A stretch of 64,000 bases of DNA from GCA-003244245 sp050699515 (GTDB lineage Bacteria > Actinomycetota > Actinomycetes > Mycobacteriales > Pseudonocardiaceae), in NCBI GenBank assembly GCA_050699515.1, contig JBOHFF010000134.1:20310-84309 (forward strand), written 5' to 3'. Below the pieces are notes generated by a model. It had not been told where the DNA came from. It worked only from the letters and a program-made list of their open reading frames with translations, and did no database searches. The number at the start of each line of letters is the position of its first letter. Positions within the stretch are counted from its first letter, which is position 1. The translations under genes and the position numbers were made by a program. Of this stretch, positions 52,559 to 60,943 are shown in pieces.

Positions 52559-53413
52559 TCACGGGTGGGGATGGCGGGGGCGGGGTTGGCAGCGGGGGCA
52601 GCTGTAGGAGGAGCGGTTCATGAACGACTCGCGGCAGATCGGGGTGCCGCACCGGGGGCAGGGCCGGCCGGCTTGGCCGTAGGCGGCCAGCGAGCGGTCG
52701 AAGTAGCCGGAGGCGCCGTTGATGTTGACGTAGAGCGCGTCGAATGAGGTGCCACCAGCGGCGAGTGCCTCGGTCATCACCTCGGTGATCGCGGCCAGCA
52801 CGGTGCGTCCCTGCCCGCGGGTCAGCGTCGCGGTGGGCCGCGCGCCGTGCAGCTGAGCCCGCCACAGCGCCTCATCGGCATAGATATTGCCGATCCCGGA
52901 GACCAGGGTCTGGTCCAGCAACGCGCGCTTGAGGCCGGTGCGCCGCGCCCGGATACCGGCGAGCGCCCCCTCGAGATCGAACGACGGATCCAGTGGGTCG
53001 CGGGCGATGTGCGCCACCGGGACGGGCAGATCGTCCACCACGTCCTCCACCGAGAGCCCGCCGAACGTGCGCTGGTCGACGAAGCGCAACTCAGACCCAT
53101 CGTCAGCGAACCGGAACCGGACCCGCAGATGCTTCTCGTCGGCGGCACCGGGAGCCTGGACACGCATCTGCCCGCTCATTCCCAGATGGGCCAGCAACGC
53201 TTCCGCATCACCGAGATCGAGCCAGAGATACTTGCCGCGGCGTCGGGCGGCCCGGATCTGCCGGCCACAGAGCCTGGCGGCGAAATCCAGCTCACCGGCG
53301 AGGTGGCGGCGTACGGAGCGGGGGTGGCGCACCTCGACGGCGACCACCGTGCGTCCGGTGACGTGCTCGGCGAGACCGAGCCGGACGACCTCGACCTCGG
53401 GCAGCTCCGGCAC
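52559..53413 (-). CDS. mutM: Formamidopyrimidine-DNA glycosylase MutM (Fpg)
   Basis: Base-excision repair glycosylase for 8-oxoguanine and Fapy lesions. The catalytic N-terminus is MPELPEVEVVRLGL (Pro2 as nucleophile), the Lys motif RRGKYLWLDL, the H2TH region LVSGIGNIYADEALW, and a zinc finger CPRCGTPICR ... CPRCQ. Length 284. It lies 6 bp after rnc, the usual rnc-mutM pair upstream of smc in actinobacteria; here 11 kb of accessory DNA separates them. Confidence 0.96.
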   Translation of the reverse strand: MPELPEVEVVRLGLAEHVTGRTVVAVEVRHPRSVRRHLAGELDFAARLCGRQIRAARRRGKYLWLDLGDAEALLAHLGMSGQMRVQAPGAADEKHLRVRFRFADDGSELRFVDQRTFGGLSVEDVVDDLPVPVAHIARDPLDPSFDLEGALAGIRARRTGLKRALLDQTLVSGIGNIYADEALWRAQLHGARPTATLTRGQGRTVLAAITEVMTEALAAGGTSFDALYVNINGASGYFDRSLAAYGQAGRPCPRCGTPICRESFMNRSSYSCPRCQPRPRHPHP

Positions 53414-53419
53414 TGGTTG

Positions 53420-54163
53420 CTACCCCGGCGGCGGGGCGCTCCCGCTGGTCAGCTCGGACAGCGAGCGCCACGCGGTCTCGGCGGCCCGCTGCTCGGCCTC
53501 TTTCTTGGTCCGGCCCTGCCCGGTTCCCCGCTCCACCCCGGCTATCACGGCGGTCGCGGTGAACTCCTTGAGGTGATCGGGCCCGTCCTCGGTGATCCGG
53601 TACTCCGGTACCCCCAGCTCACGGCTGGCGGTGAGTTCCTGCAGACTGGTCTTCCAATCCAGGCCCGCGCCCAGCAGCGGCGCCACCACCAGCAGCGGGT
53701 CGAACAGCCGGTGCACCATCCGCCGGGCGGCGTCGATCCCGTGCTGTAAGTACACCGCACCGATCAGCGCCTCGGTGGTGTCGGCCAGGATGCTGGACTT
53801 GTGCCGGCCCCCGGTGAGCTCCTCGCCCCGGCCCAGCAGCAGGTACTGGCCCAGACCACCCTCGCTGAGCCCACGAGCCACCCCGGCCAGCGCATGCATG
53901 TTCACCACGCTCGCGCGCAGCTTGGCCAGCTGCCCCTCGGGCAGATCGGGGTGGGTGCGGAACAGGTGATCGGTGACGACCACACCGAGCACGGCGTCGC
54001 CGAGGAACTCCAGACGCTCGTTCGGCTCGATGCCACCACTCTCGTAGGCATAAGAGCGGTGGGTGAGGGCAAGCGTCAGCAACTCCGCGTCAAGATCAAC
54101 GCCGAGTGCGGTCAGCAGCGGAGTCAGATCGGCCGGGTGACCCCGCGAGGCTCGATTAGCCAA
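53420..54163 (-). CDS. rnc: Ribonuclease III
   Basis: Double-strand RNA endonuclease for rRNA processing. The signature is NERLEFLGDAVLGVVVTDHL; the second acidic cluster is ILADTTEALIGAVYLQHG; the C-terminal dsRNA-binding domain is DWKTSLQELTASRELGVPEY then GTGQGRTKKEAEQRAAETAW. Length 247. It lies 19 bp after rpmF. Confidence 0.96.
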   Translation of the reverse strand: MANRASRGHPADLTPLLTALGVDLDAELLTLALTHRSYAYESGGIEPNERLEFLGDAVLGVVVTDHLFRTHPDLPEGQLAKLRASVVNMHALAGVARGLSEGGLGQYLLLGRGEELTGGRHKSSILADTTEALIGAVYLQHGIDAARRMVHRLFDPLLVVAPLLGAGLDWKTSLQELTASRELGVPEYRITEDGPDHLKEFTATAVIAGVERGTGQGRTKKEAEQRAAETAWRSLSELTSGSAPPPG

Positions 54164-54182
54164 AGGTCCGTCGCGTCGCGGA

Positions 54183-54365
54183 TCAGGCCGGCCGGCTGAT
54201 CTGACGGCCGTCGTATCGCCCGCAGTACGGACACAGGACGTGCGGTGGCTTCGGCCGTCGGCAGGCTCGGTTCGAGCACTCCGCCAGAGCGGGGGCAGTG
54301 GCCTTCCACTGGGCCCGCCGCGAGCGGGTATTGGACCGAGACATCCTGCGCTTCGGGACGGCCAC
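54183..54365 (-). CDS. rpmF: Large ribosomal subunit protein L32
   Basis: A 60-residue L32: MAVPKRRMSRSNTRSRRAQW, with the zinc-binding Cys C-x5 to 18-C-x2-C arrangement (ECSNRAC ... HVLCPYCGRYDGRQ). It starts one base after the DUF177 stop, the conserved DUF177-rpmF pair. Confidence 0.96.
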   Translation of the reverse strand: MAVPKRRMSRSNTRSRRAQWKATAPALAECSNRACRRPKPPHVLCPYCGRYDGRQISRPA

Positions 54366-54366
54366 G

Positions 54367-54945
54367 TTACTCGTTCTCCTCTTCGCTTCCGCGCAACCGC
54401 TGCCTCAGTGCGGCCCAGCGCTGATCTATCCTCTCATGCCGGTGGTCCGTACCGAGGGCCGCCCGCTTACCACCGCATTCCGGGCACAGGCCCGGACAGT
54501 CCTCGCTGCACAGCGGCGCCAGCGGCAACGCCAGCAGGACAGCGTCGCGGACCACCGGCTCGAGGTCGACCAGGCCGTCGACGACCCGGCTGACCTCGTC
54601 GGGATCGGTGGTGCCGTCGGTGGCCGTGTCCGGGTAGGCGAACAGTTCGATCAGCGCTGCCTCAAGCCGGTCGTTCAGTGCCTCCAGGCACCGGGAGCAC
54701 TGCCCGGTGAGCGTCGCCGATGCCGTACCCGAGACCAGTACGCCTTCGACCACCGACTCCAGTCGCACATCCACGGCCACCTGGTCGCCCGGGGGAATCC
54801 CGATCACCTCGATCCCCAGGCCAGCCGGCAGCACGACGTCCCGGTGGTAGCGGCGCATCGAGCCGGGACGCCGACCCAGCTCCCGAGTATCGATCACCCA
54901 GGGGGCGGTCGGGTCAGGTCGGGTAGAAGCGGTACGGCGCGGCAT
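54367..54945 (-). CDS. YceD/DUF177 family 23S rRNA accumulation protein
   Basis: A 192-residue protein (MPRRTASTRPDPTAPWVIDT) with the DUF177 core GQCSRCLEAL and LCSEDCPGLCPECGGKRAAL, two Cys pairs that may bind zinc. The family helps accumulate 23S rRNA and is essential in some bacteria. It is always beside rpmF, as here. The start at 54945 is preferred over one ten codons upstream. Confidence 0.92.
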   Translation of the reverse strand: MPRRTASTRPDPTAPWVIDTRELGRRPGSMRRYHRDVVLPAGLGIEVIGIPPGDQVAVDVRLESVVEGVLVSGTASATLTGQCSRCLEALNDRLEAALIELFAYPDTATDGTTDPDEVSRVVDGLVDLEPVVRDAVLLALPLAPLCSEDCPGLCPECGGKRAALGTDHRHERIDQRWAALRQRLRGSEEENE

Positions 54946-54993
54946 CACGATGCAGGATAGGCCCTGGGCCAGCACACCGTGGGCACCGATGGC

Positions 54994-55737
54994 TCAGCCG
55001 CGGTAGCCACTGGCTCCAGCGGCTACCGACCCGCTGTGCGGCGAGCGGCCACGCCCGATGGCCCGCAAGGTGGTCTTGAGCAGATCCTCGAACTCCGCGA
55101 GAGTGCTCTCGACGTAGCTGTCGCATTCCGAGCGCAGCCGGTGGGCCTCGGCGCTCGCCTCATCGTGGATCCGGATGGCCTCCATGCGGGCCGCCTGCAC
55201 CACCTGAGTCTGCTCGATCAGCCGGGCCTGCTCGGCACGACCATCGGCGACGGCACGCTCGTAAGAGGTCCGGCCGGCCGCGGTCATCCGTTCAGCCTCG
55301 GCCTCGGCGCGCCCGGTGAGCTCCTGGTATTCCCGGCGTCCGGTGGCGCCGAGGCGCTCCACCTCGGCTTGCGCATCGCCGACCATCGACTCGGCCCGGG
55401 ACCGGGCCTCGGCGACCAGACGGTCCGCCTCGTCGCGGGCCTCGGTCAAGGTCCGGTTCGCTTCGGTGCTGGCCTGCTCGCGTTGCGCCTGCGCCTCCTG
55501 CTGCGCGGTATCGACCAGTTCGTCCCGATGGTCCAGGACGTCCTGGGCGTCGTCGAGTTCGGCGGGAATCGCGTCGCGGATGTCGTCGAGCAGCTCGAGC
55601 ACATCGCCGCGGGGGACCACACAACTGGAGGTCATCGGTAACCCGCGGGCCTCCTCGAGGGTGGTCACGAGCTCATCGAGCGCCTCGAAGACCCGATACA
55701 CCTGCCCGTGCGGCCGCGCGCTGTCCATGACCCACAT
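54994..55737 (-). CDS. DivIVA/SepIVA-like coiled-coil protein
   Basis: A protein of about 247 residues from an ATG at 55737 (MWVMDSARPHGQVYRVFEAL). The N-terminal PRGDVLELLDDIRDAIPAELDDAQ resembles SepIVA-type DivIVA proteins, followed by a long Ala/Glu/Arg coiled coil (EARDEADRLVAEARSRAES, MEAIRIHDEASAEAHRLRSE). Relatives act in septum formation and membrane-domain organisation. It lies between coaD and DUF177, as in many actinobacteria. Confidence 0.8.
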   Translation of the reverse strand: MWVMDSARPHGQVYRVFEALDELVTTLEEARGLPMTSSCVVPRGDVLELLDDIRDAIPAELDDAQDVLDHRDELVDTAQQEAQAQREQASTEANRTLTEARDEADRLVAEARSRAESMVGDAQAEVERLGATGRREYQELTGRAEAEAERMTAAGRTSYERAVADGRAEQARLIEQTQVVQAARMEAIRIHDEASAEAHRLRSECDSYVESTLAEFEDLLKTTLRAIGRGRSPHSGSVAAGASGYRG

Positions 55738-55825
55738 TTTGACCGGTGAGCCGGCCCGGATGCGGGAGCGCGTGTCTGATCGGCGTGTCCTCGCCAAGGA
55801 GCCTGGGAAATCATCGCGATCAGGG

Positions 55826-56311
55826 TCAGCGCTGCTCCCCGGCGAGCCGGTTGATCAGGCGCTGGTGCACCGTGACGGGCAGCAGGTGACCGACGTCTCC
55901 CCCGTAGGTCACCACCTCCTTGACCACCGAGCTGGACAGGAAGCTGTAGTTCGGTTTGCTCGGCAGGAACATCGTGTCCACGCCGGAGAGCTGATAGTTC
56001 AGTTGAGCCATCTGCAACTCGTAGTCGAAATCGCTGACCGCGCGCAGGCCTTTCACGATCGTCGCGATGCCGTTGGCAGTGCAATAGTCCACCAGCAGCC
56101 CGTGCCAGGAATCGACCCTGACCCCCGGCAGATGCTCGGTGATCTCCTTCAACATCGCTATGCGGTCGGACACCTCGAACAGGCAGCTCTTGGTCTTGTT
56201 GATCAGGACGGCGACCACGACCTCGTCGAATTGCCTGGCGGCCCGCTCGATGATGTCGAGATGTCCATTGGTAGCGGGATCGTAGGAGCCGGGACATACC
56301 GCGCGCCTCAT
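55826..56311 (-). CDS. coaD: Phosphopantetheine adenylyltransferase CoaD
   Basis: Fourth step of coenzyme A synthesis. The nucleotide-binding T/H-x-G-H motif is in GSYDPATNGHLDIIERA, with AVLINKTKS, KGLRAVSDFDYELQMAQLNY and the end FLSSSVVKEVV. From the ATG at 56311 it has 161 residues, the normal length. A 17-bp tandem duplication covers its start and the rsmD stop. Confidence 0.96.
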   Translation of the reverse strand: MRRAVCPGSYDPATNGHLDIIERAARQFDEVVVAVLINKTKSCLFEVSDRIAMLKEITEHLPGVRVDSWHGLLVDYCTANGIATIVKGLRAVSDFDYELQMAQLNYQLSGVDTMFLPSKPNYSFLSSSVVKEVVTYGGDVGHLLPVTVHQRLINRLAGEQR

Positions 56312-56339
56312 GGCGCGAAACCCCTCATGGCGCGAAACC
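56306..56339. repeat. 17-bp tandem duplication at the rsmD-coaD junction
   Basis: CCTCATGGCGCGAAACC is present twice without a gap (56306-56322 and 56323-56339). The rsmD stop is in the upstream copy as read in gene direction and the coaD start in the other, so a former ATGA overlap has been spread apart by 17 bp. Confidence 0.88.
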
Positions 56340-56879
56340 GTAGTGCACCGCGGTGTCGCCATACCGCCGATTTGTGAGCGCCGACACGCCCCGCGGCCAG
56401 GGTGGCGCGAGTGCCCGGGCGGCGCGCTCCACCACGATCAGCGCTCCCGCTGCCAGCCAGCCCCCGCGGGCTAGAGCGCTCAGCACACCGCCCAGCTCAG
56501 CGTCAGCAAGCGCATAGGGCGGGTCGGCGAGCACCACGTCGTAGGGATCGCCGGGGTCGCCGCGTAACACCACAGGCACATCGGCGTTCGTCACCTGCGC
56601 CCCGGGCAGCCCGAGCGCCTCGACGTTGCGGCGCAGCACAGCGGCCGCTCGCCGGTCGAGTTCCACGAACCGGACGTGCGCCGCCCCTCGCGAGAGCGCC
56701 TCCAACCCCAGCGCACCGGACCCGGCGTAAAGGTCGAGAACCCGGGCCTCCTCGAGGTCCCGGCGGGCCTGCACCGTGCTGAACACCGCCTCGCGGACCC
56801 GGTCCGAGGTCGGTCGAGTGCCGTGCGGCGGCACCGCAAGCCGCCGCCCCCCCGCCACACCGGCCACGATCCGCACCAT
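56325..56879 (-). CDS. rsmD: 16S rRNA (guanine-966-N2)-methyltransferase RsmD
   Basis: Methylates G966 in the 30S subunit. Core motifs are MVRIVAGVAGGRRLAVPPHG, VLDLYAGSGALGLEALSRGA (SAM site) and the catalytic DPPY in VVLADPPYALADAELG. The ATG at 56879 gives 184 residues; a longer frame is not conserved. Confidence 0.93.
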   Translation of the reverse strand: MVRIVAGVAGGRRLAVPPHGTRPTSDRVREAVFSTVQARRDLEEARVLDLYAGSGALGLEALSRGAAHVRFVELDRRAAAVLRRNVEALGLPGAQVTNADVPVVLRGDPGDPYDVVLADPPYALADAELGGVLSALARGGWLAAGALIVVERAARALAPPWPRGVSALTNRRYGDTAVHYGFAP

Positions 56880-56941
56880 GACGCCCATGATGCGCCGACG
56901 GGAAAACGCGCCGAACGCGGGTACGCGACTGAAAAATTCCC

Positions 56942-56981
56942 CCGGATGCCGGATGCCGGATGCCGGATGCCGGATGCCGGA
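56942..56981. repeat. Heptanucleotide microsatellite (CCGGATG)n
   Basis: Five complete CCGGATG units and a partial sixth, in the 183 bp between rsmD and the divergent haloperoxidase gene. A 7-bp unit can expand or contract by slippage and would shift spacing in the promoter region. Confidence 0.85.
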
Positions 56982-57062
56982 CGAGGTATCAGCGGTGGGT
57001 GCTCGCTGCTCTGTGTCTACGGCACCGGATCCCACGGTGCATAGTCGAGAGGAAGAAAATCA

Positions 57063-58505
57063 GTGGATTCCATCCTGTACTGGAATGAAGTCGCCATCGA
57101 GGCGGACCGCACCACTCACACCACAGGTGCACCGAGCGAGGCGGGATCCCGCGGCCCGGTGGGCAGTTCCCGGGCGCTCGCCATCGTGCACCTGGCCATG
57201 CACGACGCGTACTTCGGTATCAACACCGGATATGAGCCCTACCTGGGCAAAAAGCTGCCGAAGCCACCGCCCGACGCCGACACCGACGCGGCGATCGCCG
57301 CCGCCGCGCACGCCACCTTGAGCGCACTGTACCCCACTCAAAAGGCATTCTTCGACGCTCGGCACGCCGCGGCCGGGTTGGTCGCCGGCAAGCCCGACGT
57401 CGACGGTCACACCTTCGGGCGGAAGGTCGCGGCAGCGATCTTGGCGCTGCGCAAGAACGATCCAGGTCTGGGCGACGACGGCTACTCGTCCTCGGCCGCT
57501 CCTGGTCACCACCGGCAGGATCCGGACAACTCGGGCCAGAGCTTCTATGCTCCGTTCTACGGTGCCGCGGCTCGCAATTTCGCCGTGACCATCCGCCACC
57601 ATCTCGACGACCCGCCGCGGCCTCCGAGTAAAGAGTATGACGACGCGGTCCGGCAGGTGCGCAGCAAGGGGATCCGCCCGGACCTCACCGCGACGCTGCC
57701 TGACGATCTGTTTGTCAACCGCCGCACCCCCGCGGAGACCTCCATCGGAATCTTCTGGGGCTACGACGGGGCCAAGGGCCTGGGTACGCCACCGCGACTG
57801 TACAACCAGATCATCCGCCAGATCGCCGACGCGCAGGGCAATGACGTCGCCAAGAATGCGCGGTTGTTCGCACTGGCCAATACCGCGATGGGTGATGCGG
57901 GAGTCCTGGCGTGGAGCGACAAGTACTTCTACGACGTGTGGCGCCCGGTGCTGGGAATCCGGGAGCACGACTCCTCCTCGGGCCCGACCGGAGTGGGCGA
58001 TGACGTCCTGGATTCAGGCGCCGACCCGCAATGGCTGCCACTCGGTGCACAGGCCACGAACACCTTCGACCCGGCCAAAATCACCAAGAACTTCACTCCG
58101 AACTTCCCGGCCTACCCCTCGGGTCACGCGACGTTCGGGGCGGCGGCCTTCCAGACCGTGCGACAATTCTACAAGAAGGGCAAGTACGGCCCGGATGACC
58201 TTGCAGCCAGCCTGGAGTTCGTCTCCGACGAGCTCAACGGGATCAACGCCGACAACACCGGAACCGTTCGGCAGCGTCGGGTCCGCAGCTTCCCGCGAGG
58301 GCTGTGGCAGATGATCGAGGAGAACGGCCTCAGCCGGCCTTTCCTCGGTGTGCACTGGCTGTTCGACGCCTTCGCCGTCAACGACAGCGGCGAGATAGAC
58401 CTCTCACAGAACATCGGCGGAGTGAGGCTCGGCCTCGACATCGCCAACGACATCGCCAAGAACGGGCTGAAGGCGGACGCCGCCGCCTGTCCTGATTCCG
58501 ACTGA
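57063..58505 (+). CDS. Vanadium-dependent haloperoxidase / PAP2-fold protein
   Basis: A 480-residue helical protein. The conserved acid-phosphatase-like pocket is complete: SDKYFYDVWRPVLGIREHD (Lys and Arg), FPAYPSGHATFGAAAF (Ser, Gly, His), and SRPFLGVHWLFDA (Arg and the vanadate-linked His). AIVHLAMHDAYFGINTGYEP near the N-terminus is typical of actinobacterial members. No signal peptide is seen, so it is probably cytoplasmic. Such enzymes halogenate small molecules, but some relatives are phosphatases, and sequence cannot decide. It starts with GAGAGGAAGAAAATCA-type purines before the ATG. Confidence 0.87.
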   Translation: MDSILYWNEVAIEADRTTHTTGAPSEAGSRGPVGSSRALAIVHLAMHDAYFGINTGYEPYLGKKLPKPPPDADTDAAIAAAAHATLSALYPTQKAFFDARHAAAGLVAGKPDVDGHTFGRKVAAAILALRKNDPGLGDDGYSSSAAPGHHRQDPDNSGQSFYAPFYGAAARNFAVTIRHHLDDPPRPPSKEYDDAVRQVRSKGIRPDLTATLPDDLFVNRRTPAETSIGIFWGYDGAKGLGTPPRLYNQIIRQIADAQGNDVAKNARLFALANTAMGDAGVLAWSDKYFYDVWRPVLGIREHDSSSGPTGVGDDVLDSGADPQWLPLGAQATNTFDPAKITKNFTPNFPAYPSGHATFGAAAFQTVRQFYKKGKYGPDDLAASLEFVSDELNGINADNTGTVRQRRVRSFPRGLWQMIEENGLSRPFLGVHWLFDAFAVNDSGEIDLSQNIGGVRLGLDIANDIAKNGLKADAAACPDSD

Positions 58506-58634
58506 GCCACCCGATCCGCGCTGCCGACCGGAGTGAACTCCTCACTGCCGGCCGGCAGCGGATCGATGTCTCCTTGGTGGTCCAGGGCATCGAGGGGGTG
58601 TCCTGGGCCACCAACTCACTCGACGTCAGGAATC

Positions 58635-59465
58635 TCATTGGTCCAGGATGCGGTACTCGTTGGAGAGTCGGTCCAAGACTTGGCGGGCATCAGCGCCATA
58701 CACCGCGAGTGCTTCATAGGTCGCAAAGCAGGTCTCGTAATCGGCGATGTCACGGGAGTCGGTGATGATGGCAGTGGCCGTCTCGGTGCCGACGATCGCC
58801 GCCCGCCGGTCGTAAAGGTGAAAGCCGTGCAGAGCACCGGCCCGCACTGGTCTGGTCCACGGAATGACGCCCAGCCGGACATTGCGACGTCTGGTGATCT
58901 CGGTCAGGTGCTGTAGCTGCGCGATCATCAGGGTAGGCGAGCCGACATGCCAACGCAGCGCACCCTCGGTCATGATCAGCACGAACTCCCGGTCGGTGTC
59001 CAAGAGGCGCTGCCGCTCACCTCGGACCAACACAATCCGTTCGATCTCGTCGTCAGGCAGGCTTTCGCCGAGCATGGCGCGGATGTAGCCGGGGGTTTGC
59101 AAGAGCCCGATCACCAGAGCCGGGTGGAACGTACGAACCATCGCGGAAGCCGCTTCAATGCGGCCGATGCGTTCCTGCATCCGGTAGGCACCGCGCTGCA
59201 ACATGACTCGCGCTGAGACCTGTTCATGCCGCAAGTCTTGGGCGACGGTGAGCAACTGTAGCCGGATGCGGTCCGGGGCGGCATAGACTTGGCACAGAAC
59301 CTCCACCTCCCTGGTGGTAGGGATCTGCTTGCCGGTTTCCAAGCGGCTGATCTTGGGCTGGGACAGGCCCGTGGCACGCGCCGCGTCGATCCCCGACAGT
59401 TGGGCGTCCCGCCGGAGGCGGCGCAACGTGGCGGACAACTCCTCAGGACGGACGGTGCTGCTCAA
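58635..59465 (-). CDS. XRE-family regulator with DUF5753 domain
   Basis: A 276-residue regulator: helix-turn-helix RDAQLSGIDAARATGLSQPK then ISRLETGKQIPTTREVEVLC, followed by a DUF5753 domain (AYRMQERIGRIEAASAMVRT, ALVIGLLQTPGYIRAMLGES, RLGVIPWTRPVRAGALHGFH). Proteins of this type regulate small adjacent genes in actinomycetes. The DUF6879 gene starts 16 bp upstream on the same strand, so the regulator is the last gene of that small operon. Confidence 0.9.
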   Translation of the reverse strand: MSSTVRPEELSATLRRLRRDAQLSGIDAARATGLSQPKISRLETGKQIPTTREVEVLCQVYAAPDRIRLQLLTVAQDLRHEQVSARVMLQRGAYRMQERIGRIEAASAMVRTFHPALVIGLLQTPGYIRAMLGESLPDDEIERIVLVRGERQRLLDTDREFVLIMTEGALRWHVGSPTLMIAQLQHLTEITRRRNVRLGVIPWTRPVRAGALHGFHLYDRRAAIVGTETATAIITDSRDIADYETCFATYEALAVYGADARQVLDRLSNEYRILDQ

Positions 59466-59481
59466 CCGGCTCCTCTCGGAC

Positions 59482-60039
59482 TCACCCCACCGATCCGGCG
59501 CAACGATGGTACTGCGGCCGCGCCGCCCACCACAGCTCGAATGGCGTGGCGGCTACCCAAGCAGCGTCGCGGGCCGCCACATAGCGTGGCGTCTCAATCG
59601 GGGGTAGCGCCTCGCCACCGAGGAATTGTCCGGCGTCGTCGTAGTGCATCAACACGACCAGATCCCCATCGACCAGCCAGAAGTCGTGATCGACCAGGCC
59701 GGGAGGCTCGGGGGTTTCGGCCAGGTCGAGGATCCGGATGTCCTCGCCCACTTGCACGTTGTACGCGTAACCCCATTCGCATTCGTAGCGCAGATAAGGG
59801 CCCAGCGGAGTGCGCAACACGTGCACTCGATGCCGGTAGTAACCGGAGTCACGCTCGGCACGCAGTTCATCCATCCACGGCTGCTTGCGCTGCCACTCCG
59901 GTTCCGGCTCCCCGTCGAGATAGCGTCGGTAGTCCGAGCCATCGGAGGCCACCTCATAGACGTCGAGGGTCTCCAACCGGAATAACGTACGGCGACGAGC
60001 GTCCAGCAGCGCGCCCAGTTCCTCAAGATCGGTAATCAT
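59482..60039 (-). CDS. DUF6879 family protein
   Basis: A 185-residue protein (MITDLEELGALLDARRRTLF, then GEPEPEWQRKQPWMDELRAE, RHRVHVLRTPLGPYLRYECE, HDFWLVDGDLVVLMHYDDAG) that matches the DUF6879 pattern known from XRE-DUF5753 neighbourhoods in actinomycetes. Its ATG overlaps the stop of the tandem-repeat small gene upstream (ATGA). Its function is unknown; it is thought to work with the adjacent regulator. Confidence 0.85.
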   Translation of the reverse strand: MITDLEELGALLDARRRTLFRLETLDVYEVASDGSDYRRYLDGEPEPEWQRKQPWMDELRAERDSGYYRHRVHVLRTPLGPYLRYECEWGYAYNVQVGEDIRILDLAETPEPPGLVDHDFWLVDGDLVVLMHYDDAGQFLGGEALPPIETPRYVAARDAAWVAATPFELWWAARPQYHRCAGSVG

Positions 60040-60436
60040 GTGGAGATAATCCCTACTGATAGCTCGGGTAGCAGGACCGCGGCCTCGGCGGCCGGAATTC
60101 GCACGACGGTCTCGCCAAGCGGCAGGTTCAGCTCAGCAAGCAGGACGGGGTCAGTCACCACGTAGCCCCGCACGAGAAGATCCCGTTGGGGCCGATCTGA
60201 CTGATCACACAGTCGATCTCTTCCGTCCGCTGCATCAGTTCGGGGAGCAGGACAGTGGCTGCAGCAGCGGGTATGCATACCGCGGTCACGGCCGGCGCCG
60301 GGTTCATGCCTGCTAATAGAGCCGGGTCGCTCACACCGTAACCCTGCACGAACAGGTCTCCAGCCGGTCCGAGACGGAGAGTAGGACAGTTGATCTTGTC
60401 TGGACACGCCTCGCGCAGTGCGCGGAACAAGGACAT
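60036..60436 (-). pseudogene. Small two-repeat protein gene with a frameshift
   Basis: From the ATG at 60436 (MSLFRALREACPDKINCPTL) the frame encodes a unit LRLGPAGDLFVQGYGVSDPA then VTAVCIPAAAATVLLPEL, and continues into a second, similar unit starting MQRTEEIDCVISQIGPNG. There it breaks and ends at 60155. In the next frame the unit resumes as DLLVRGYVVTDPVLLAELNL then VVRIPAAEAAVLLPEL, and ends at 60036 overlapping the DUF6879 start. One missing base in the G run near 60182-60191 explains it: a real mutation or an error in a homopolymer. The intact form would be about 133 residues. Confidence 0.75.
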
Positions 60437-60799
60437 GGCAGCCGTCCCCTTCTCGTTGAGCAGTGCGTGTCCCCCAGTGTCCAGGCGGTAGCCACGTGAG
60501 TCAACTCTAGACAAACTTTTTCTTGTAATATTTACAGCCATAATGAATAATTGGCCAAAAGAGTCGATCTGAGCTACCGAGGAGCGCGCGATGCCTGGTC
60601 CTGTGATCGACGACACGGTCCTGGTGTGGCTGGAGCGAATCCTCACCGCGCGTGCACTGCGGTGCAGGTCCGGACAGGCGAGCATGAGCCGTCGCGAGAG
60701 ATCCGCCAGATCGGTGAGCGTAGCGAGGCCGGCGCCGCAACCTGCAGGGCGCATGACACCAACCACTGTCCAGCAGCAGACGAGAAAGGATTGAGACCG
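60437..60799. other. 363-bp divergent intergenic region, AT-rich at 60500-60545
   Basis: It separates the minus-strand DUF6879 operon from the plus-strand RiPP region and should carry both promoters. The stretch 60505-60545 is strikingly AT-rich (CTTTTTCTTGTAATATTT and so on) in this GC-rich genome. A plus-strand frame that runs into the precursor gene contains VRTGEHEPSREIRQIGERSE, which may be a scrap of a lost gene. I cannot support a separate CDS. Confidence 0.45.
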
Positions 60800-60943
60800 A
60801 TGGCGACAGCATTCAATGATCCGTTAGCTCCAACTGGTGAACAGTTCCCGCTGGGACGGCCGGATACCGCGCCGCCGTGCTGGGATGAGCCGTCGTCGTC
60901 CGGCGTGCGCACCTGGGGCTACGATGGATGGGACCGGTTATGA
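60800..60943 (+). CDS. Putative graspetide (ATP-grasp-modified RiPP) precursor
   Basis: A 47-residue peptide, MATAFNDPLAPTGEQFPLGR at the leader side and a core rich in Ser/Thr donors and Asp/Glu acceptors (WDEPSSSGV, GYDGWD). GAAAGGA lies about nine bases upstream of the ATG. The PLG and final GYDG-type features recall actinobacterial ATP-grasp target peptides. The frame just after it encodes the C-terminal end of an ATP-grasp ligase. That ligase is truncated, so the peptide probably cannot be matured in this strain. The peptide itself looks intact. Confidence 0.6.
   Translation: MATAFNDPLAPTGEQFPLGRPDTAPPCWDEPSSSGVRTWGYDGWDRL

Noticed and set aside
60591..60794. 67-codon plus-strand frame ahead of the graspetide precursor
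   Set aside because: Arg/Ser/Ala-rich with no homology look and no clear ribosome-binding site; another frame in the same stretch looks more like a lost gene.
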